Origin: Neptunomonas qingdaonensis
GTDB taxonomy: Bacteria > Pseudomonadota > Gammaproteobacteria > Pseudomonadales > Balneatricaceae
Assembly (NCBI RefSeq): GCF_900113275.1
Contig: NZ_FOOU01000005.1
Coordinates: forward strand, 246,087 to 310,086
DNA: 64,000 nucleotides
Direction: 5' to 3'
The notes below the pieces were generated by a model, which worked only from the letters and a program-made list of their open reading frames with translations, made no database searches and had not been told where the DNA came from. Within the stretch, counting starts at the first letter, position 1; every line of letters starts with the position of its first letter. Both the position numbers and the translations under genes were made by a program. This document shows, one piece after another, positions 53,175 through 62,307 of this stretch.

Positions 53175-54461
53175 ATGTCGGCTCCTATGTCAAACATCAT
53201 GCAAACCACCCCAAAAGCTTCGCAAAAACAGGCGGTTAAGCCCTTACGCTTCATTCCTTTTCGTAAAAAGGATGTGATTGAGATGTGCCTTTCTGGCGGC
53301 GGGCTGGAACAGCAGCAACGCCAGCAATTTAGAGAAGTAACCTCCCAGATCGAAAAACTATTTCATATCACCTTTCTGCCTCGTCACGAATCGCTTAAGG
53401 AAAGCTTTTCAAGCATTAATCCTGATTCGGATACAGTAAAAGTAGACCTTCCATCTACCATGCATAATGAGGACCCCGCCTTTGTTAAACAATTAGAAGC
53501 GCTGCTAGAAAAAGCTAATTATGAAAAAATCAATGAAGAAACCATAAAGCAGGCATTAAATCACGACTCCTTGATGAAAGTGCGCTTGGATGTTGATTTC
53601 AACGACTTTTCAGAAGTCCTCCTTTTTGCCCGCGGCGAAGATGAAAAAGAGGAAACAATAGCCAGTTTATGGGGATTCAGGAAAACAAAAATACGCTTCA
53701 TAAACTATGAAAGAGTGATTATTTTCATCCGCTTTCATGAACAAATAGACCTGAAGCGACAACAAACTTTCAACTTGCAACCAGGCGGTGTCATCCTAAA
53801 GTTATTTAAAAACGTTCCCAGAGCCGACCTGGAGATGCTGTTCCCCAACACGGCCGTAAAAATGCGTTTTATTGATAAAGTATTTATCGGTGTTCCTGCC
53901 GTCATCAGCGGCGGTATTGTTTTATCAACTAAGTTAGGTGGTTCGCTGCTAATCTTGGCGTCATTATTTGGTTTTTGGCTGGGGCTGAAAAGCGAGCCCG
54001 TTGAGCTGGATAAAGCGGCATTAATTGTTTTACTCGCCGGTTTAGGGGCGGTTGGCAGCTATTTATGGAAACAGTTTTCTAACTTCAAAAATCGTAAACT
54101 ACAGTTTGTTCAGACACTGACAAAACATCTGTATTTTAAGAATCTTGACAACAATGCAGGTGTCTTTCATCGCCTCATAGATGATGCTGAAGAAGAAGAA
54201 TGCAAAGAAGCATTTCTTGCTTATTTCTTTTTACTACTATCATCCACGCCCATGACCAGACAGCATCTGGATTTATCAATAGAGTCGTGGTTTTCAGAAA
54301 AATGGGGATACCCTATCGATTTCGAGATTGATGATGCTTTGGAAAAACTTCTCAACCTTGGTCTGGTAACTATACAAGATGATCAGCGCTTATCTGCTGT
54401 GAACTTAACAAAGGCCCAGGAAATATTGGCACAACAGTGGCTTTGCTTAGGGCGCAGTTAA
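53175..54461 (+). CDS. DUF3754 membrane protein
   Basis: A 428-residue protein matching DUF3754 (TMEM143-like). The soluble N-terminal region (about 1-230) contains KLFKNVPRADLEMLFPNTAV, then two closely spaced membrane helices (about 238-290: VFIGVPAVISGGIVLSTKLG and AALIVLLAGLGAVGSYLW), then LYFKNLDNNAGVFHRLIDDA and a helical C-terminal domain. Its function is not established. An ATG at 53175 and a second Met at residue 5 are both possible. Monocistronic. Confidence 0.85.
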   Translation: MSAPMSNIMQTTPKASQKQAVKPLRFIPFRKKDVIEMCLSGGGLEQQQRQQFREVTSQIEKLFHITFLPRHESLKESFSSINPDSDTVKVDLPSTMHNEDPAFVKQLEALLEKANYEKINEETIKQALNHDSLMKVRLDVDFNDFSEVLLFARGEDEKEETIASLWGFRKTKIRFINYERVIIFIRFHEQIDLKRQQTFNLQPGGVILKLFKNVPRADLEMLFPNTAVKMRFIDKVFIGVPAVISGGIVLSTKLGGSLLILASLFGFWLGLKSEPVELDKAALIVLLAGLGAVGSYLWKQFSNFKNRKLQFVQTLTKHLYFKNLDNNAGVFHRLIDDAEEEECKEAFLAYFFLLLSSTPMTRQHLDLSIESWFSEKWGYPIDFEIDDALEKLLNLGLVTIQDDQRLSAVNLTKAQEILAQQWLCLGRS

Positions 54462-54616
54462 CAAAACATCGCAGACCTGCCGCTTCTGCGCAATAATTAA
54501 GGTATATCTCGGTTTTTTAAATAAAAGTCTAGATATTGAGCATGCACTCAAGTTAAATATTACTGTTAGCTTATTAAACATAGGCTTCTCTTTACGTTTT
54601 TGAAGAAAGGATTTTT

Positions 54617-56170
54617 GTGAGCCGTTTACGCTTTTGCTTAGCTTTATTGATATCAGTATTGGCACTGAATTGCCCTGCTAAGGAAGTTCAACCAGTTTCA
54701 TTGCAGCTGCTCTGGAAAAACCAGTTTCAGTTTGCAGGCTACTATATTGCCAAAGAAAAAGGGTTTTATGCAGAAGAGCAGCTAGAAGTCGATATACGCG
54801 AATACAAACACGACACTGACATCGTAGGTTCCGTTATCAACCATCAGGCAGACTTTGCTGTTGGACGTTCATCTATTCTTGTCAGCAAAGGTAACGGGGC
54901 TCCCATCACAGCCCTGTTTGCTACGTTTCAGAAATCCCCCTTTATGCTCATAACTCGCGGCGATATTAAAACCCCGGCAGAGCTGAAGGGTAAGCGCGTG
55001 ATGTTGACAAATGAGGCGCATGAGGTCGCCGAAGTACAGGCGATGCTGATTAAAGCGGGTGTATCAGCGAATGACTATATTCATCAAGAACACTCATTTA
55101 ACATCTCAGATCTTATCGATAACAATACAGATGTAATGGGCGCTTACACCTCAAATGAGCCATATCAAATGCAGCTTCAACAGCAGCCTTACGCCATTAT
55201 CCATCCAGCCGATTATGGGTTTGACATGTACAGTGACATATTATTTACGCATAACGACACCCTTAATAATAAACCATTATTAACCAGTAAATTTTATAAG
55301 GCTTCTATTAAGGGTTGGCTGTATGCTTTTGAAAATATTGAAGAAACATCAAAAATAATTTTTGAAAAATACAACAGCCAAAATAGAACCCTGGACGCAT
55401 TGATCTATGAAGGCATCGCATTAAAGAAACTGGCTATGACCGGTGACACTCCTTTCGGAGAGATCATCCAAGAGCGCTTTAAAGAGATGGAAAATATTTA
55501 TCTTATTAGCGGTCACCTTACCCCCTCCTTCGATATTTCAAATTTTATCTATCAAGGCAACCGCTCCTCTGATGGCGACATGCTGGACAATTTTCCAGTA
55601 TGGCAAACGGTAATCATCATGTTGATTGTCATTAGCTATCTGATTTACCGCAATAATGTTGCCAGCCTGCGTAATACAGAATTAATTGTTATTGCCGAGC
55701 ATGATCAACTAACCGGTCTATACAACCGCCATAAGTTGATCGAGAGCATTTCGGAATATATCCAGTTATCGATCCGTTATGACTGGAAAATATCATGCAT
55801 ATTTGTAGATATTGATAACTTTAAAGTCATCAACGACACCTTCGGTCATAATGCCGGCGATCAGGTACTCAAGAATATTTCACAACTACTGGTAAAAACG
55901 CTTCGCCGCACAGATATTATTGGACGTTGGGGTGGAGAAGAGTTCGTTATTATCTTGCCGGAGACTGACCTACTCATGGCCGAAGAGATCGCTGCCAAAC
56001 TTCGCATAGCGGTTTACGAAGCTAAATTCAGTATTGATCATACTATCTCATGCAGTTTAGGCGTGACCCAGTATAAGAAAGATGAAACGGTAGAAGAGTT
56101 TATTGGCCGCGCTGATGATGCGCTTTATATTGCCAAGCATGCAGGAAAAAACCGTACTGCTGTTTTGTAA
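54617..56170 (+). CDS. NMT1/THI5-type periplasmic sensor diguanylate cyclase
   Basis: A 517-residue membrane protein. The signal peptide (1-21) is followed by a periplasmic NMT1/THI5-like substrate-binding domain (about 25-300, LLWKNQFQFAGYYIAKEKGF and DFAVGRSSILVSKGNGAPI), a membrane helix (328-345), and a cytoplasmic GGDEF domain. The active site GGEEF is at 439-443, with an upstream RRTD inhibitory site. It appears to sense a thiamine-precursor/nitrate-type ligand outside the cell and make cyclic di-GMP. The start is GTG at 54617 with AAAGGA upstream. Confidence 0.9.
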   Translation: MSRLRFCLALLISVLALNCPAKEVQPVSLQLLWKNQFQFAGYYIAKEKGFYAEEQLEVDIREYKHDTDIVGSVINHQADFAVGRSSILVSKGNGAPITALFATFQKSPFMLITRGDIKTPAELKGKRVMLTNEAHEVAEVQAMLIKAGVSANDYIHQEHSFNISDLIDNNTDVMGAYTSNEPYQMQLQQQPYAIIHPADYGFDMYSDILFTHNDTLNNKPLLTSKFYKASIKGWLYAFENIEETSKIIFEKYNSQNRTLDALIYEGIALKKLAMTGDTPFGEIIQERFKEMENIYLISGHLTPSFDISNFIYQGNRSSDGDMLDNFPVWQTVIIMLIVISYLIYRNNVASLRNTELIVIAEHDQLTGLYNRHKLIESISEYIQLSIRYDWKISCIFVDIDNFKVINDTFGHNAGDQVLKNISQLLVKTLRRTDIIGRWGGEEFVIILPETDLLMAEEIAAKLRIAVYEAKFSIDHTISCSLGVTQYKKDETVEEFIGRADDALYIAKHAGKNRTAVL

Positions 56171-56186
56171 TCGCCACAGACAACAA

Positions 56187-56220
56187 GGGTAACGAAGCCA
56201 ATACCTGACCCCGTTACCCC
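56187..56220. terminator. Possible convergent hairpin
   Basis: GGGTAACG (56187-56194) and CGTTACCC (56213-56220) can pair with an 18-base loop between the convergent GGDEF gene and glnS. No T run follows, so termination is weak or uncertain. Confidence 0.3.
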
Positions 56221-56247
56221 GTCTTGTCAAACGTGGTCTTGTAGCTA

Positions 56248-56275
56248 TTGCCTCGTTACTTTTGCCTCGTTACTA
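56248..56275. repeat. Tandem 14-bp repeat
   Basis: TTGCCTCGTTACTT is followed directly by TTGCCTCGTTACTA in the glnS 3' gap. It is probably a slippage duplication. Confidence 0.4.
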
Positions 56276-56292
56276 CAGAGGCTATAACTACG

Positions 56293-57990
56293 CTATTTTT
56301 GGGCTTTAGCCCATGAATCACGCAATGTTACCGTCCGGTTGACTACCAGTTTTTCTGCACTACTGTCGACATCAATGCAAAAATAACCCATACGCTCAAA
56401 CTGATAGCGAGTTTCAGCAGCGGCGCCTTTAACGCTTGATTCAATTCTTGAATCTGTCAAAACCACTAATGATTCAGGGTTCAAAAACTCCATAAAACTG
56501 CGTTCTTTGTCGCCATCCGGATTTGCTTCAGTAAACAAGCGGTCATACATCCGCACTTCGCAAGGAACTGATAACTCTTCAGAAACCCAGTGAATAACAC
56601 CATTGGGTTTATAGCCTTCTGGGTTAGCGCCTTTAGTAGCCGGATCGTAGGTGCACAATAACTCAATCACCTCACCCGCATCGTTTTTAATCACTTCATT
56701 GCAGGTAATGACATAAGCGCCGCGCAAACGAACAGCATCGCCTGTTGCTAAGCGCTTCCACTTTTCATGTTTGTTTTTAGCAATCGGTTTTACTTCTATA
56801 AAGTCTTCTTGCTCGATCAACAAGTTACGTGTCAGACCGACCCGACGTACACCCATAGTGTCATCTTTGGGGTGCGCAGGAAGCTCAAACCATTCCTCCA
56901 CGCCCTCTTCAATGTTAGTCAACGTCACTTTAAGTGGACGAGTGACACACATAGCACGCGGCGCTGATGAGTCCAGATCTTCACGAATAGCCGATTCAAG
57001 CATCCCCATATCGACGACACCGTTGGAGCGGGTAACACCGATCATATCGCAAAATTGACGTAGTGATTTGGGTGTATAACCACGACGACGCAAACCAGAG
57101 ATAGTCGGCATACGCGGATCATTCCAGGCAGCAACGACCTGATCGTCGACTAACTGCTTCAGCTTACGCTTGCTGGTAATAGTGTAATTCAATTCCAGAC
57201 GTGAAAACTCATACTGTTTCGGTTTCGCTGGAACCGGTAAATGTTCTATAAACCAATCGTACAAAGGACGATGGTCTTCAAACTCCAATGTACATATGGA
57301 ATGTGTAACGCCCTCTACCGCATCTGACTGCCCATGAGCAAAATCATAAATAGGGTAAATACACCATTTATTACCCGTCTGGTGATGGCTTGTATGTAAG
57401 ATGCGGTAGATCATCGGATCACGCAGATTCATATTTGGCGCGCTCATATCTATTTTTGCGCGCAGAGAGCAGGCACCCTCTTTAAATTCAGCATTTTTCA
57501 TTCGCTCAAACAGCGACAGGTTTTCTGCAACAGAGCGGTTACGGTAAGGACTGTCTTTACCAGGTTGAGTAAAGTTACCTCGGTACTCACGTGCTTGCTC
57601 AGAACTCAAGTCACATACATAGGCGTTACCGTTCTTAATCAGATGCACTGCCCAGTCATATAATTGGTCAAAGTAGGACGAGGTATAACGAATATCGCCA
57701 GCCCATTGATAACCTAACCAATTGATATCACTGATAATGGAATCGATATATTCCTGACTCTCTTTTTCAGGGTTAGTGTCATCAAAACGTAAATTGCAGA
57801 CACCCTGATATTTTTCGGCTGTACCAAAGTTCAGGCAAATAGCTTTTGCATGCCCGATATGAAGGTAACCGTTGGGCTCTGGTGGAAAGCGTGTCACCAC
57901 TTTCCCTTCATTTACATTATTCTTAATATCATCTTCAATAATTTGATGGATGAAATTTGTAGGTTTCTGGTTCGATTCGTTTTTAGACAT
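56293..57990 (-). CDS. glnS: Glutaminyl-tRNA synthetase
   Basis: A 565-residue class I aminoacyl-tRNA synthetase. It has PPEPNGYLHIGHAKA (HIGH near 44-47), the KMSKS-like TSKRKLKQL near 265, and the C-terminal beta-barrel anticodon-binding region. It charges tRNA-Gln. A longer in-frame ATG at 58038 is possible; 57990 gives MSKNESNQKPTNF, in line with GlnS N termini. Monocistronic, divergent from ppiB, as in pseudomonads. Confidence 0.96.
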   Translation of the reverse strand: MSKNESNQKPTNFIHQIIEDDIKNNVNEGKVVTRFPPEPNGYLHIGHAKAICLNFGTAEKYQGVCNLRFDDTNPEKESQEYIDSIISDINWLGYQWAGDIRYTSSYFDQLYDWAVHLIKNGNAYVCDLSSEQAREYRGNFTQPGKDSPYRNRSVAENLSLFERMKNAEFKEGACSLRAKIDMSAPNMNLRDPMIYRILHTSHHQTGNKWCIYPIYDFAHGQSDAVEGVTHSICTLEFEDHRPLYDWFIEHLPVPAKPKQYEFSRLELNYTITSKRKLKQLVDDQVVAAWNDPRMPTISGLRRRGYTPKSLRQFCDMIGVTRSNGVVDMGMLESAIREDLDSSAPRAMCVTRPLKVTLTNIEEGVEEWFELPAHPKDDTMGVRRVGLTRNLLIEQEDFIEVKPIAKNKHEKWKRLATGDAVRLRGAYVITCNEVIKNDAGEVIELLCTYDPATKGANPEGYKPNGVIHWVSEELSVPCEVRMYDRLFTEANPDGDKERSFMEFLNPESLVVLTDSRIESSVKGAAAETRYQFERMGYFCIDVDSSAEKLVVNRTVTLRDSWAKAQK

Positions 57991-58063
57991 GTTATCTGCG
58001 TATATCCGAAACTGTTTGCCGGACCTGATGAGATCCAATATGAAGCTGCATTATAAACACTTA

Positions 58064-58076
58064 GCAGTTTAACTGC
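58064..58076. promoter_or_regulatory. Inverted repeat in the glnS-ppiB gap
   Basis: GCAGTTTAACTGC is a 6-bp perfect inverted repeat around one base, 74 bp upstream of the chosen glnS start and 115 bp upstream of ppiB. Role unknown. Confidence 0.3.
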
Positions 58077-58147
58077 ACACTGACAACCAAGAGAATTAAC
58101 ATGTAAAGATTAAGTAGTTTAGTCCGTGCAGAGATGTAAGACTTGCG

Positions 58148-58153
58148 TATAAT
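58148..58153 (+). promoter_or_regulatory. -10 element of ppiB
   Basis: A perfect TATAAT lies 37 bp upstream of the ppiB ATG. The -35 position is poorly matched, so only the -10 is called. Confidence 0.4.
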
Positions 58154-58190
58154 AGCTAGACAACGACTGAGAACACAAAAGGAATCATTC

Positions 58191-58688
58191 ATGATAATTC
58201 TCCATACTAACCACGGCGACATCACTATTGAACTCAACCATGAAAAAGCGCCTGCTACAGCTGCTAATTTTGAGCAATACGTGCGCGATGGTTTCTATGA
58301 CGGCGTCATTTTCCATCGGGTAATTGATGGTTTCATGATTCAGGGAGGTGGATTTGAACCAGGCATGGTATCAAAAGAGACAGGAGCGACTATCGAAAAC
58401 GAAGCTGATAATGGTCTATCTAACCAAGCCGGAACCTTAGCGATGGCTCGCACTATGGATCCGCACTCAGCATCAGCACAGTTCTTTATCAACGTATCGG
58501 ATAACACTTTTCTTGATCACACAGCCAAAACGACTGAAGGCTGGGGATATGCTGTTTTCGCAAAAATAGTCGATGGTATGGACGTTGTTAATAAAATTAA
58601 AGGTGTAAAAACGACCATGACCGCTGGTCACCAAGACGTTCCTGCAGACGATGTGATTATTGAATCCGCAGAAGTGACTAAAGAGTAA
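58191..58688 (+). CDS. ppiB: Peptidyl-prolyl cis-trans isomerase B (cyclophilin)
   Basis: A 165-residue cytoplasmic cyclophilin. It has [35 protein letters not shown] and [15 protein letters not shown], all active-site regions. The ATG at 58191 has AAAAGGAA upstream; the longer in-frame start lies in the promoter. It is followed 12 bp later by lpxH and probably shares its message. Confidence 0.95.
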   Translation: MIILHTNHGDITIELNHEKAPATAANFEQYVRDGFYDGVIFHRVIDGFMIQGGGFEPGMVSKETGATIENEADNGLSNQAGTLAMARTMDPHSASAQFFINVSDNTFLDHTAKTTEGWGYAVFAKIVDGMDVVNKIKGVKTTMTAGHQDVPADDVIIESAEVTKE

Positions 58689-58700
58689 GCTCCGAACGTT

Positions 58701-59438
58701 ATGAAACTACTGTTTATTTCAGATCTTCATCTGAAAGCCGAACGCCCGGATATTACCCGGGCGTTTTTACACTTTCTAACGGAGACAGCTTCAGAAGCTG
58801 ACGCGCTTTATCTTTTGGGTGATATTTTCGAAGCCTGGATAGGCGATGATTTACCTCTGCCAGAATTTGAACCTATTCTTGCCGCACTGAAGTCATTAAG
58901 CGACCAAGGTTGCCAACTTTATTTCCAACACGGTAACCGGGATTTTTTGGTGGGTGATGCTTTCCTGCAAAAGATCGGTGCGACCCTGCTAAAAGAGAAA
59001 CAAATCGTTACACTTCCTATCGGGCCTGCGCTGCTGATGCATGGCGACCAACTCTGCACGGACGATAAAGAGTACCAGGAATTCCGAAGCATGGTCAGAG
59101 ATGCAAAATGGCAAGCAGCATTTCTTGCCAAACCTATTAACGAACGTATTGCTATTGCCAAACAATTAAGGGCCGCCAGCCAACAACGTGCTACCGAAAA
59201 GTCTGACGAGATCATGGATGTCAATCCTGCAGCCGTTTGCGCAGTATTAAAAGAAGCGAACGTTGAGCTATTGATTCACGGCCACACCCATCGACCTGCT
59301 ATTCATTACAACCAGACGGGCGAATCAACCGGCATTCGCGTCGTGCTTGGTGACTGGGATAGGCAACTATGGTATCTGCTATGTAATGAAAACGGCCTGA
59401 CACTGGTCGACGAACCTATTGAATCTAACCCTGTTTGA
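58701..59438 (+). CDS. lpxH: UDP-2,3-diacylglucosamine diphosphatase LpxH
   Basis: A 245-residue metallophosphoesterase. It has the metal motifs FISDLHL (5-11), GDIFEAWIGDD (41-51), HGNRDF (76-81) and HGHTHRP (near 195). LpxH removes UMP from UDP-diacylglucosamine to form lipid X in lipid A synthesis. It lies 12 bp after ppiB, the arrangement known from Pseudomonas. Length is normal. Confidence 0.95.
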   Translation: MKLLFISDLHLKAERPDITRAFLHFLTETASEADALYLLGDIFEAWIGDDLPLPEFEPILAALKSLSDQGCQLYFQHGNRDFLVGDAFLQKIGATLLKEKQIVTLPIGPALLMHGDQLCTDDKEYQEFRSMVRDAKWQAAFLAKPINERIAIAKQLRAASQQRATEKSDEIMDVNPAAVCAVLKEANVELLIHGHTHRPAIHYNQTGESTGIRVVLGDWDRQLWYLLCNENGLTLVDEPIESNPV

Positions 59439-59515
59439 TACGGGCCTGTTAACACACAGCTAATACCTGGCTAACTCAAAACTCCCTGACTCGCCAACGA
59501 TTTATTGAGCGTTTT

Positions 59516-60124
59516 TCAAGCCTTCGGTGGTATACCACTGTGAAACCGGAATACTTCATCTTCAGACTCAATCAGCCGGCCCTCGACCTCACGAAATAAA
59601 GCGATACGATCTTCAATAGGTTCGCCGGCATATACTTCTGCCAAGCTAAGATAGTCCTGATAATGCCGACATTCAGACTTCAGAAGTGAGCGATAAAACT
59701 TTGCCAGGACCTCATCCAGACGAGGTGCCAGTTTCGCAAAACGCTCACACGAGCGCGCTTCAATGAATGCACCCACAATCATAGTATCAATTAAGCGCGC
59801 CGGTTCATGGTTCCTGATATGCTTTCGCATCCCGCCAGCGTAACCAGAAGAGGATAAATGACAGTACTCAACACCGCGGGTTTGCAACAGCTCCAATACT
59901 TGCTCGAAGTGAATAAGCTCTTCACGTGCAAGTCGTGACATTTTATTTAAGAGATCTGTTCTATCAACATAACGGAACATTAATGTCATCGCCGTCGATG
60001 CTGCTTTTTTTTCACAATGAGCATGATCTATTAGAAGAATATCCTGATTCTCCAGTGCATGCTCAATCCATTGCGGTGGAGTCTCGCAAGCCAGAAATTC
60101 ATGTATTTCGTTAAGCGCGTCCAT
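59516..60124 (-). CDS. miaE: tRNA-(ms2io6A) hydroxylase MiaE
   Basis: A 202-residue di-iron enzyme. It has the ferritin-like helices with EELIHFEQVLELLQ and a second ligand set near ECRHYQDYL. MiaE hydroxylates ms2i6A at position 37 of tRNAs in the presence of oxygen. Length and pattern are as expected. Monocistronic and divergent from the PAS-GGDEF gene at 60238. Confidence 0.92.
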   Translation of the reverse strand: MDALNEIHEFLACETPPQWIEHALENQDILLIDHAHCEKKAASTAMTLMFRYVDRTDLLNKMSRLAREELIHFEQVLELLQTRGVEYCHLSSSGYAGGMRKHIRNHEPARLIDTMIVGAFIEARSCERFAKLAPRLDEVLAKFYRSLLKSECRHYQDYLSLAEVYAGEPIEDRIALFREVEGRLIESEDEVFRFHSGIPPKA

Positions 60125-60175
60125 CGATACCTACCTTAAAAATTTGGCGATATTATACACCCCTATAAAAGATTT

Positions 60176-60203
60176 TTTACATTCTGATTATTTCATCTAC
60201 AAT
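60176..60203 (+). promoter_or_regulatory. Sigma-70-like promoter of the PAS-GGDEF gene
   Basis: TTTACA (60176-60181) and TACAAT (60198-60203) with a 16-bp spacer, 34 bp upstream of the start codon at 60238. Confidence 0.5.
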
Positions 60204-60237
60204 GACTCTAGGATGAACGGAAAATTAACAGGATGAT

Positions 60238-61272
60238 ATGCTTGTGGTAGACAACAGCGATTTTTCTGATGGAAATCCATTAGAACAGCAAGAGACTCTA
60301 CTAGAAACAGTATTCAATAGAATCCCCCTCCCCACTTTCGTTTTGGATAACAATCACACAATCATCTTCTGGAACAAAGCATTAGAGCAACTCACCAATA
60401 AAAAGCGCAGTGAAATGATTGGTACCCAAAACCAATGGATCGCCTTTTATGCCACAGAACGCCCCACCTTGGCAGATTTAATAATCGAAGGCGGTAAAGA
60501 CGAAGCTGTATCGCAACTTTATGAAAATAAATATAAAACATCAGCGTTAATCGAAGATGCCTACGAAGCTGAAGATTTTTTTCCTGACATTGGAGAAAAA
60601 GGAGAGTGGCTATCATTCACCGCTGCCAGTATCACAGATGCACAAGGCAAAGTTATAGGTGCTATCGAAACACTGACAAACATCAGTAAAGAAAAGCACA
60701 GCCAAATAGCTTTACAGGAAAGCGAAGAGCGTTATAAGCAGCTAAGCATTACAGATACCCTGACAGGGCTGTATAACAGGAGGCATTTTACTGAAAAGAT
60801 GATCGCAGAATTAGAACGAACCAAGCGATATAATCAATATTTTGCACTCTGTATCATCGACCTTGATAATTTCAAACTAATGAATGATGCATACGGCCAC
60901 TTATTCGGTGATCAAATTCTGCAAAAATTTGGTTCTATGATTAAAAATAACATCCGAAAAATAGATACGGCCTATCGCTATGGTGGTGAAGAGTTCGCCA
61001 TTATTTTTCCTGGCACCTCACTCGAAGGCGCAGTACAGGTAGCCAACCGAATAAGGGTTGAACTCTCTGTTTTTGCATTTGCTAATGAAAATAGTGAAAA
61101 GCGGATCAGAGCTACCGCCAGCTTCGGCATTAGCACCTCCAGCGCGGCTGACAGCCAGATTGAAGAAGTCATTAAACGAGCAGATAAAGCACTCTATAAA
61201 GCTAAAAAGACAGGTAAGAATAAAATTGAAATTTTGAGAGATACAGCGTTTATGTCCATTCTAAACGGATAA
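60238..61272 (+). CDS. PAS-GGDEF diguanylate cyclase
   Basis: A 344-residue soluble enzyme. A PAS domain (about 20-155) is followed by a short helical linker (QIALQESEERYKQLSITDTL) and a GGDEF domain with GGEEF at 249-253 and RKID as the upstream inhibitory site. It should make cyclic di-GMP in response to the PAS ligand. The ATG has AGGATGAT upstream. It stands alone, convergent with the PAS/roadblock operon. Confidence 0.93.
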   Translation: MLVVDNSDFSDGNPLEQQETLLETVFNRIPLPTFVLDNNHTIIFWNKALEQLTNKKRSEMIGTQNQWIAFYATERPTLADLIIEGGKDEAVSQLYENKYKTSALIEDAYEAEDFFPDIGEKGEWLSFTAASITDAQGKVIGAIETLTNISKEKHSQIALQESEERYKQLSITDTLTGLYNRRHFTEKMIAELERTKRYNQYFALCIIDLDNFKLMNDAYGHLFGDQILQKFGSMIKNNIRKIDTAYRYGGEEFAIIFPGTSLEGAVQVANRIRVELSVFAFANENSEKRIRATASFGISTSSAADSQIEEVIKRADKALYKAKKTGKNKIEILRDTAFMSILNG

Positions 61273-61292
61273 ATCACTCATCCATTAATGGT

Positions 61293-61445
61293 TCAACTAA
61301 ATCGATCATAATCAGCCTCTTCCTGCCGCATTTTCATCCACCCTGGCATCTGCATACGTTCCAGTACTGCTTCCCACCCGAACGCCTGTTGCACGATTAA
61401 CAAGTTAACCCGGATAACATCAGAGAGATCAGGATGACAGCATAT
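61293..61445 (-). other. Coding-looking frame after the PAS gene, no clear start
   Basis: An open frame downstream of, and overlapping by 17 bp, the PAS gene on the same strand. It reads HPDLSDVIRVNLLIVQQAFG, then WEAVLERMQMPGWMKMRQEE, then ADYDRFS and a TGA stop at 61293. The composition is strongly protein-like. No ATG begins it; TTG at 61403 or GTG at 61394 could, with no strong ribosome site. It may be a small protein, a frameshifted C terminus of the PAS protein, or the remnant of a lost gene. Confidence 0.35.
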
Positions 61446-61869
61446 TCATTTGCAAATACAAAGCCGTACATTGCTCTACCTTACTGCGGGACGGTTTTCG
61501 CCTGACAGACGTATACCCCATTAACTCGCCATTGCGAATATTAGGGATTACCGTGGCTTTCACCCAATAGTACGCACCGTCCTTACGCAGGTTTTTGATA
61601 TAGCCATGCCACTTTTTTCCTGCCTTAATGGTAGCCCAAAGGTCATTAAACGTCGTAGCCGGCATATCAGGATGGCGTAAAATGCAGTGACTGGTACCAA
61701 TCAATTCATTTAACGGATATCCAGACATATCAACAAATGCCTGATTAGCGTGAGTAATCACTCCTGACGGATCCGTTCGGGACACTATTAGCTTACCATC
61801 AGGGTATGGAACCTCCTGATCAACAATAGCCACATCTCTGATCGAGCCATCATGGTAGGTAATAAGCAT
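61429..61869 (-). CDS. Stand-alone PAS sensor protein, Aer-like
   Basis: A 146-residue single PAS domain. It closely follows the Aer/chemotaxis-type PAS pattern: SRTDPSGVITHANQAFVDMS, ELIGTSHCILRHPDMPATTF, KNLRKDGAYYWVKATVIPN and YTSVRRKPSRSKVEQ. These PAS domains bind FAD or haem and report redox or oxygen state. It has no signalling output domain, so it probably acts through a partner. It is the last gene of the roadblock operon, 18 bp after the roadblock gene. A coding-looking frame continues past its stop in another phase. Confidence 0.88.
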   Translation of the reverse strand: MLITYHDGSIRDVAIVDQEVPYPDGKLIVSRTDPSGVITHANQAFVDMSGYPLNELIGTSHCILRHPDMPATTFNDLWATIKAGKKWHGYIKNLRKDGAYYWVKATVIPNIRNGELMGYTSVRRKPSRSKVEQCTALYLQMNMLSS

Positions 61870-61887
61870 GAAAAAAATAATCCCTCT

Positions 61888-62250
61888 CTAGAGTAGCTTG
61901 CCTATTGCTTCAGCGGCACGTTTAACATCGAGAAAAATAAGCCCTAAACGAGCATTAGGTTTGGCTACAACAGTCAGAACTGAATCACTATTCGCATGTG
62001 TCATTAAGATATAACCATTGACGCCTTTCACCAGTACTTGTTCAAGCTCTCCACGCGCAAGCTCCTGCGCCGTCCTTTCCCCAAGAGAAAGCATGGCCGC
62101 GCTCATGGCGCCTACTCTATCTTCATCCATGCTGGCAGGAAGTAAAGCCTCAATCATCAACCCATCCGTTGAGATGACAGCCGAGGCTTCAATCTCAGCA
62201 GACGTTCCATTCAGGTCACTAAGAATAGACCTCATCATTTCAGAACGCAT
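61888..62250 (-). CDS. Roadblock/LC7 domain protein
   Basis: A 120-residue single roadblock/LC7 domain, the length of MglB-type proteins. It has MMRSILSDLNGTSAEIEASA, then AVISTDGLMIEALLP and ARLGLIFLDVKRAAEAIGKL. Bacterial roadblock proteins usually act as GAPs or scaffolds for small Ras-like GTPases. No GTPase is present in the window; one could lie off the right edge. It starts 57 bp after the previous gene and is followed closely by the PAS gene. Confidence 0.9.
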   Translation of the reverse strand: MRSEMMRSILSDLNGTSAEIEASAVISTDGLMIEALLPASMDEDRVGAMSAAMLSLGERTAQELARGELEQVLVKGVNGYILMTHANSDSVLTVVAKPNARLGLIFLDVKRAAEAIGKLL

Positions 62251-62307
62251 AACAGCTTATCTCCATAATTTTATTAATAGCCGGGTTGAAGGTACAAGCT
62301 TCACGGC

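Noticed and set aside
53175..53187. DUF3754 start at residue 5 Met
   Set aside because: Both starts are possible; I kept the first because nothing favours the second clearly.
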